Below are positions 13,225-15,882 of a DNA stretch of 15,882 bases, piece by piece; the first letter of the stretch is position 1; the number at the start of each line of letters is the position of its first letter. Source of the stretch: Lunatibacter sp038209145 (GTDB lineage: Bacteria; Bacteroidota; Bacteroidia; Cytophagales; Cyclobacteriaceae). The translations under genes were made by a program, and so were the position numbers. The stretch lies in the NCBI GenBank assembly GCA_038209145.1, contig JBBQXZ010000101.1:1-15882 (forward strand), given 5' to 3'. The notes under the pieces are model-generated. The model did no database searches. It was not told the origin of the DNA and was given only the letters and a program-made list of their open reading frames with translations.

Positions 13225-15882
13225 ATGAATGCATTTAATAATCAGTTCAAGGTCCTTATGATCCTTGCACTGGGAATACTTGTGGTGACCTCATGCTCCA
13301 CAAGATCAGGTAAACCCAAGATTTTGGTATTCAGCAAAACTGCCGGGTATTACCATGAGTCCATACCTGAGGGGTTGGCAGCCCTTCAAAAATTAGGTGC
13401 GGAAAGTGGATTTGAAGTGGATACTACCAAGAATGCGGACTATTTTACAGAAGAAGTGTTAAAGGAATACAGTGCCGTGGTATTTTTAAGTACCACAGGT
13501 GATGTGTTGGACCATTATCAGCAGGCAGAATTTGAGCGGTATATCCAATCCGGTGGAGGTTACGTAGGTATACACGCCGCTGCCGACACGGAGTATGACT
13601 GGCCTTGGTATGCCAAACTTGTCGGAGGCAACTTTTTGGACCATCCTGGTATCAATGACCCGCATCCAAATGTGCAGGATGGGGTGTTGGAGGTGATAGA
13701 TAGAGACCACCCTACTACCTCATTCCTGCCTGAGAAGTGGGGGCGTAACGATGAGTGGTACACCTATAAAAACTTCAATGAGGCGGTAAACGTACTTATG
13801 ACCCTAGATGAGGACAGTTATCAGGGAGGGGCGGATACGGGCTATCACCCCATGGCCTGGTATCATGAATACGATGGGGGACGGGTATTTTACACTGGTG
13901 GTGGTCATACAAAGGAATCCTTTCAGGAAGATCTCTTTCTGAAACACGTTTTGGAAGGGATAAATTATGCAATTGGCAAAAACCATAACCTGAATTACTC
14001 CAATGCAATAAGCAAGCGAGTTCCCGAAGAAGATCGGTTTGAGAAAAAGACCCTCGTAATGGGTGAATTTAACGAGCCAACTGAATTTACCATTTTACCC
14101 AATTTGGATATTTTGATCTCCCAGCGGAGAGGAGAGATTCTACTCTACAAAAATGGCGACTCCACTGTTTCTCAAGTAGGGCTGTTGGATGTATACTGGA
14201 AAACAGAAACACCCCGGGTCAATGCGGAGGAAGGACTTCTGGGATTGAAGGCAGATCCTAATTTTGCGAAGAATAGATGGGTGTATGCCTTTTACAGTCC
14301 GACAGATAAATGGGTAAATCGGCTATCCCGGTTCAAATTCGAAAATGATAAGATTACCACGGACTCTGAGCAGGTAATTTTGGAATTCTATTCCCAGCGG
14401 GATATTTGTTGCCACACCGGGGGCTCCATTGCCTTTGACAAGGACGGTTTGCTCTACGTATCCGCAGGGGATAATTCAACTCCCTTCAACCAGGCCAACT
14501 CTCCGCATACGCTGCGCGGCTATGCGCCCCTTGATCAACGTCCAGGCTTCGAACAATACGATGCGGCCAGATCTTCGGGTAACGCCAACGATCTGAGAGG
14601 TAAAATCCTTCGGATAAAGGTCAATGAAGACGGCAGTTACGATATTCCCGATGGAAATCTCTATCCCGAAGGCATGGAAGGTACCCGGCCTGAGATATAC
14701 GTTCAGGGTAACCGAAATCCTTACCGTATTGCAGTAGACCAAAAGACAGGCTACCTCTACTGGGGAGAGGTCGGACCTGATGCCCGAAATGACAGTTTGG
14801 AAGTGAGAGGACCACGGGGATATGATGAAGTTAATCAGGCCAAAAAAGCTGGGAATTTCGGATGGCCCTATTTTGTAGGAAACAATTACCCGTATACGGC
14901 CTATGATTTCAACTCCGGTGAATCCGGAAATACCTTTGATCCGGCAATGCCGATAAATCTTTCCGTAAACAACAAGGGATTAAAAGAATTGCCGCCTGCT
15001 CAACCGGCCTTTATTTGGTATCCCTATGCGGAATCCCCGGAATTTCCACAAGTGGGAACTGGTGGTCGAAACGCCATGGCCGGACCGGTCTATTATTCGG
15101 ATATGTATCCCAATGGGGGCGGTTTGCCTGATTATTTCGATGGCAAACTGTTTATCTACGATTGGATCAGAGGTTGGGTAAAGGTAGTTACCATGGATGA
15201 AAACGGCGACTATATGAAAATGGAGCCCTTTATACCCACCGTTAAAAACAATGCATTGATAGATATGGAATTGGGTCCAGACGGAAAACTGTACTACCTG
15301 GAATATGGCAATGGCTGGTTTTCAAGAAACCCGGATGCCGCCCTTTCACGAATTGATTTTAATCCGGGAAACCGCGCTCCGGTCGTCTTGGCAGCTAACG
15401 TGGATGAAACTTCTGGTGCTTTGCCATTTACCGTAAACCTAACAGCGGAAGCCAGGGATCCAGAAAAAGATGCCTTGACCTATCATTGGGACTTGGGGAA
15501 TGGGGAGATAGTGGAAACACAAGAACCAACCCTCAATTATACTTACGACCAAGTTGGGGAATTCACCATCCAGTTGAAGGTAAGTGATACGGAAAAGCTA
15601 TCCACCGATGCCATGCCTTTGGAAGTCTATGCGGGGAATATCGCACCCCTTGTTCAAATACAAGTGAAAGGCAACCAAAGTTTTTATTTCCCAGACCAGC
15701 AAGTGGCCTATCAGGTGATAGTAACCGACCCGGATGATCCCAGTGCGGGGACGGATTTAAGCAGCCTTTTCGTAATGGCAGATTACATCGAGGGATTCGA
15801 TCGGGCAGAAGCTGCCCTGGGACACCAAATCATGTCAGACGCCATGACAGGAAAGAGCATCATGGAATCCCTCACCTGCAAA
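13225..15882 (+). CDS. ThuA / PQQ-glucose-dehydrogenase-like / PKD lipoprotein, C-terminus cut by window edge
   Basis: This is a large exported carbohydrate-related protein; 886 residues are visible and the frame is open at the edge. A lipoprotein signal ends in VVTSC, with Cys24 the likely lipid anchor. A ThuA (trehalose-utilisation, amidotransferase-fold) domain spans about 33-250, with GGGYVGIHAAADTEYDWPWY near residue 110 and YTGGGHTKESF near 225. A glucose/sorbosone dehydrogenase-like beta-propeller spans about 265-710. It has GLLGLKADPNF near 338, RDICCHTGGSIAFD near 392 (His397 candidate catalytic base), GNRNPYRIAVD with Arg497, and FGWPYFVGN near 545. A PKD domain follows at about 716-803 (YHWDLGNGEIVETQ). 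The last visible residues resemble the lead-in to a cytochrome c domain. The gene starts 134 bases after the SDR gene; whether they share a transcript is unclear. A periplasmic sugar-oxidising role is inferred. Confidence 0.9.
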   Translation, partial: MNAFNNQFKVLMILALGILVVTSCSTRSGKPKILVFSKTAGYYHESIPEGLAALQKLGAESGFEVDTTKNADYFTEEVLKEYSAVVFLSTTGDVLDHYQQAEFERYIQSGGGYVGIHAAADTEYDWPWYAKLVGGNFLDHPGINDPHPNVQDGVLEVIDRDHPTTSFLPEKWGRNDEWYTYKNFNEAVNVLMTLDEDSYQGGADTGYHPMAWYHEYDGGRVFYTGGGHTKESFQEDLFLKHVLEGINYAIGKNHNLNYSNAISKRVPEEDRFEKKTLVMGEFNEPTEFTILPNLDILISQRRGEILLYKNGDSTVSQVGLLDVYWKTETPRVNAEEGLLGLKADPNFAKNRWVYAFYSPTDKWVNRLSRFKFENDKITTDSEQVILEFYSQRDICCHTGGSIAFDKDGLLYVSAGDNSTPFNQANSPHTLRGYAPLDQRPGFEQYDAARSSGNANDLRGKILRIKVNEDGSYDIPDGNLYPEGMEGTRPEIYVQGNRNPYRIAVDQKTGYLYWGEVGPDARNDSLEVRGPRGYDEVNQAKKAGNFGWPYFVGNNYPYTAYDFNSGESGNTFDPAMPINLSVNNKGLKELPPAQPAFIWYPYAESPEFPQVGTGGRNAMAGPVYYSDMYPNGGGLPDYFDGKLFIYDWIRGWVKVVTMDENGDYMKMEPFIPTVKNNALIDMELGPDGKLYYLEYGNGWFSRNPDAALSRIDFNPGNRAPVVLAANVDETSGALPFTVNLTAEARDPEKDALTYHWDLGNGEIVETQEPTLNYTYDQVGEFTIQLKVSDTEKLSTDAMPLEVYAGNIAPLVQIQVKGNQSFYFPDQQVAYQVIVTDPDDPSAGTDLSSLFVMADYIEGFDRAEAALGHQIMSDAMTGKSIMESLTCK

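Noticed and set aside
1..15882. Search for mobile elements, CRISPR repeats, tRNA genes or defence genes
   Set aside because: I saw no transposase or integrase motifs, no regularly spaced repeats, no tRNA-like cloverleaf and no recognised defence domains on either strand.

Overview
The window reads as ordinary chromosomal DNA of a Bacteroidota bacterium, most likely order Cytophagales and close to Cyclobacteriaceae. This placement is inferred from gene content and style: a DUF1080 protein, a ThuA/glucose-dehydrogenase/PKD lipoprotein, a DksA-like protein lacking zinc cysteines, and a pseudouridine synthase with a long Lys/Pro-rich tail. Start codons mostly lack Shine-Dalgarno sequences, and a few intergenic sites match the Bacteroidota -7 element TAnnTTTG. 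I see no tRNA, rRNA, CRISPR array, phage or transposon.

Left part (1-5113, all minus strand). A large multi-PAS/GAF sensor histidine kinase runs off the left edge, with its ATP-binding domain cut. Next come housekeeping genes: an RluB-type pseudouridine synthase with a clear intrinsic terminator, and a tight pair made of a DksA/TraR-like regulator followed by scpB (chromosome segregation).

Middle part (5388-8478, plus strand). Three genes follow one another: a secreted DUF1080 (3-keto-glycoside hydrolase family) protein, an Ldh/AllD-family NAD(P)-dependent 2-hydroxyacid dehydrogenase, and a secreted DUF922-like protein with an HExxH zinc-protease motif. A long inverted repeat plus T-run ends this block.

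Right part (8688-13090). This resembles a sugar-utilisation locus. On the minus strand lie rhaM (L-rhamnose mutarotase family), a GntR regulator with a sugar-binding-like domain, an NCS1-family permease and a 60-residue membrane protein. A divergent SDR dehydrogenase lies on the plus strand. Mutarotase, dehydrogenase, transporter and sensor-regulator together suggest uptake and oxidation of a 6-deoxyhexose such as L-rhamnose or L-fucose. Lactonase, dehydratase and aldolase genes are not in the window. A palindromic candidate operator sits in the divergent rhaM/SDR promoter region.

Right edge (13225-15882, plus strand). A very large lipoprotein carries ThuA, PQQ-glucose/sorbosone-dehydrogenase-like and PKD domains. 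The window stops where a cytochrome c domain probably begins.

Nothing here is clearly a new kind of system. The most interesting leads are the pairing of an NCS1 permease with a deoxysugar mutarotase, the small membrane protein behind the permease, the operator-like palindrome, and the DUF922-like secreted zincin.
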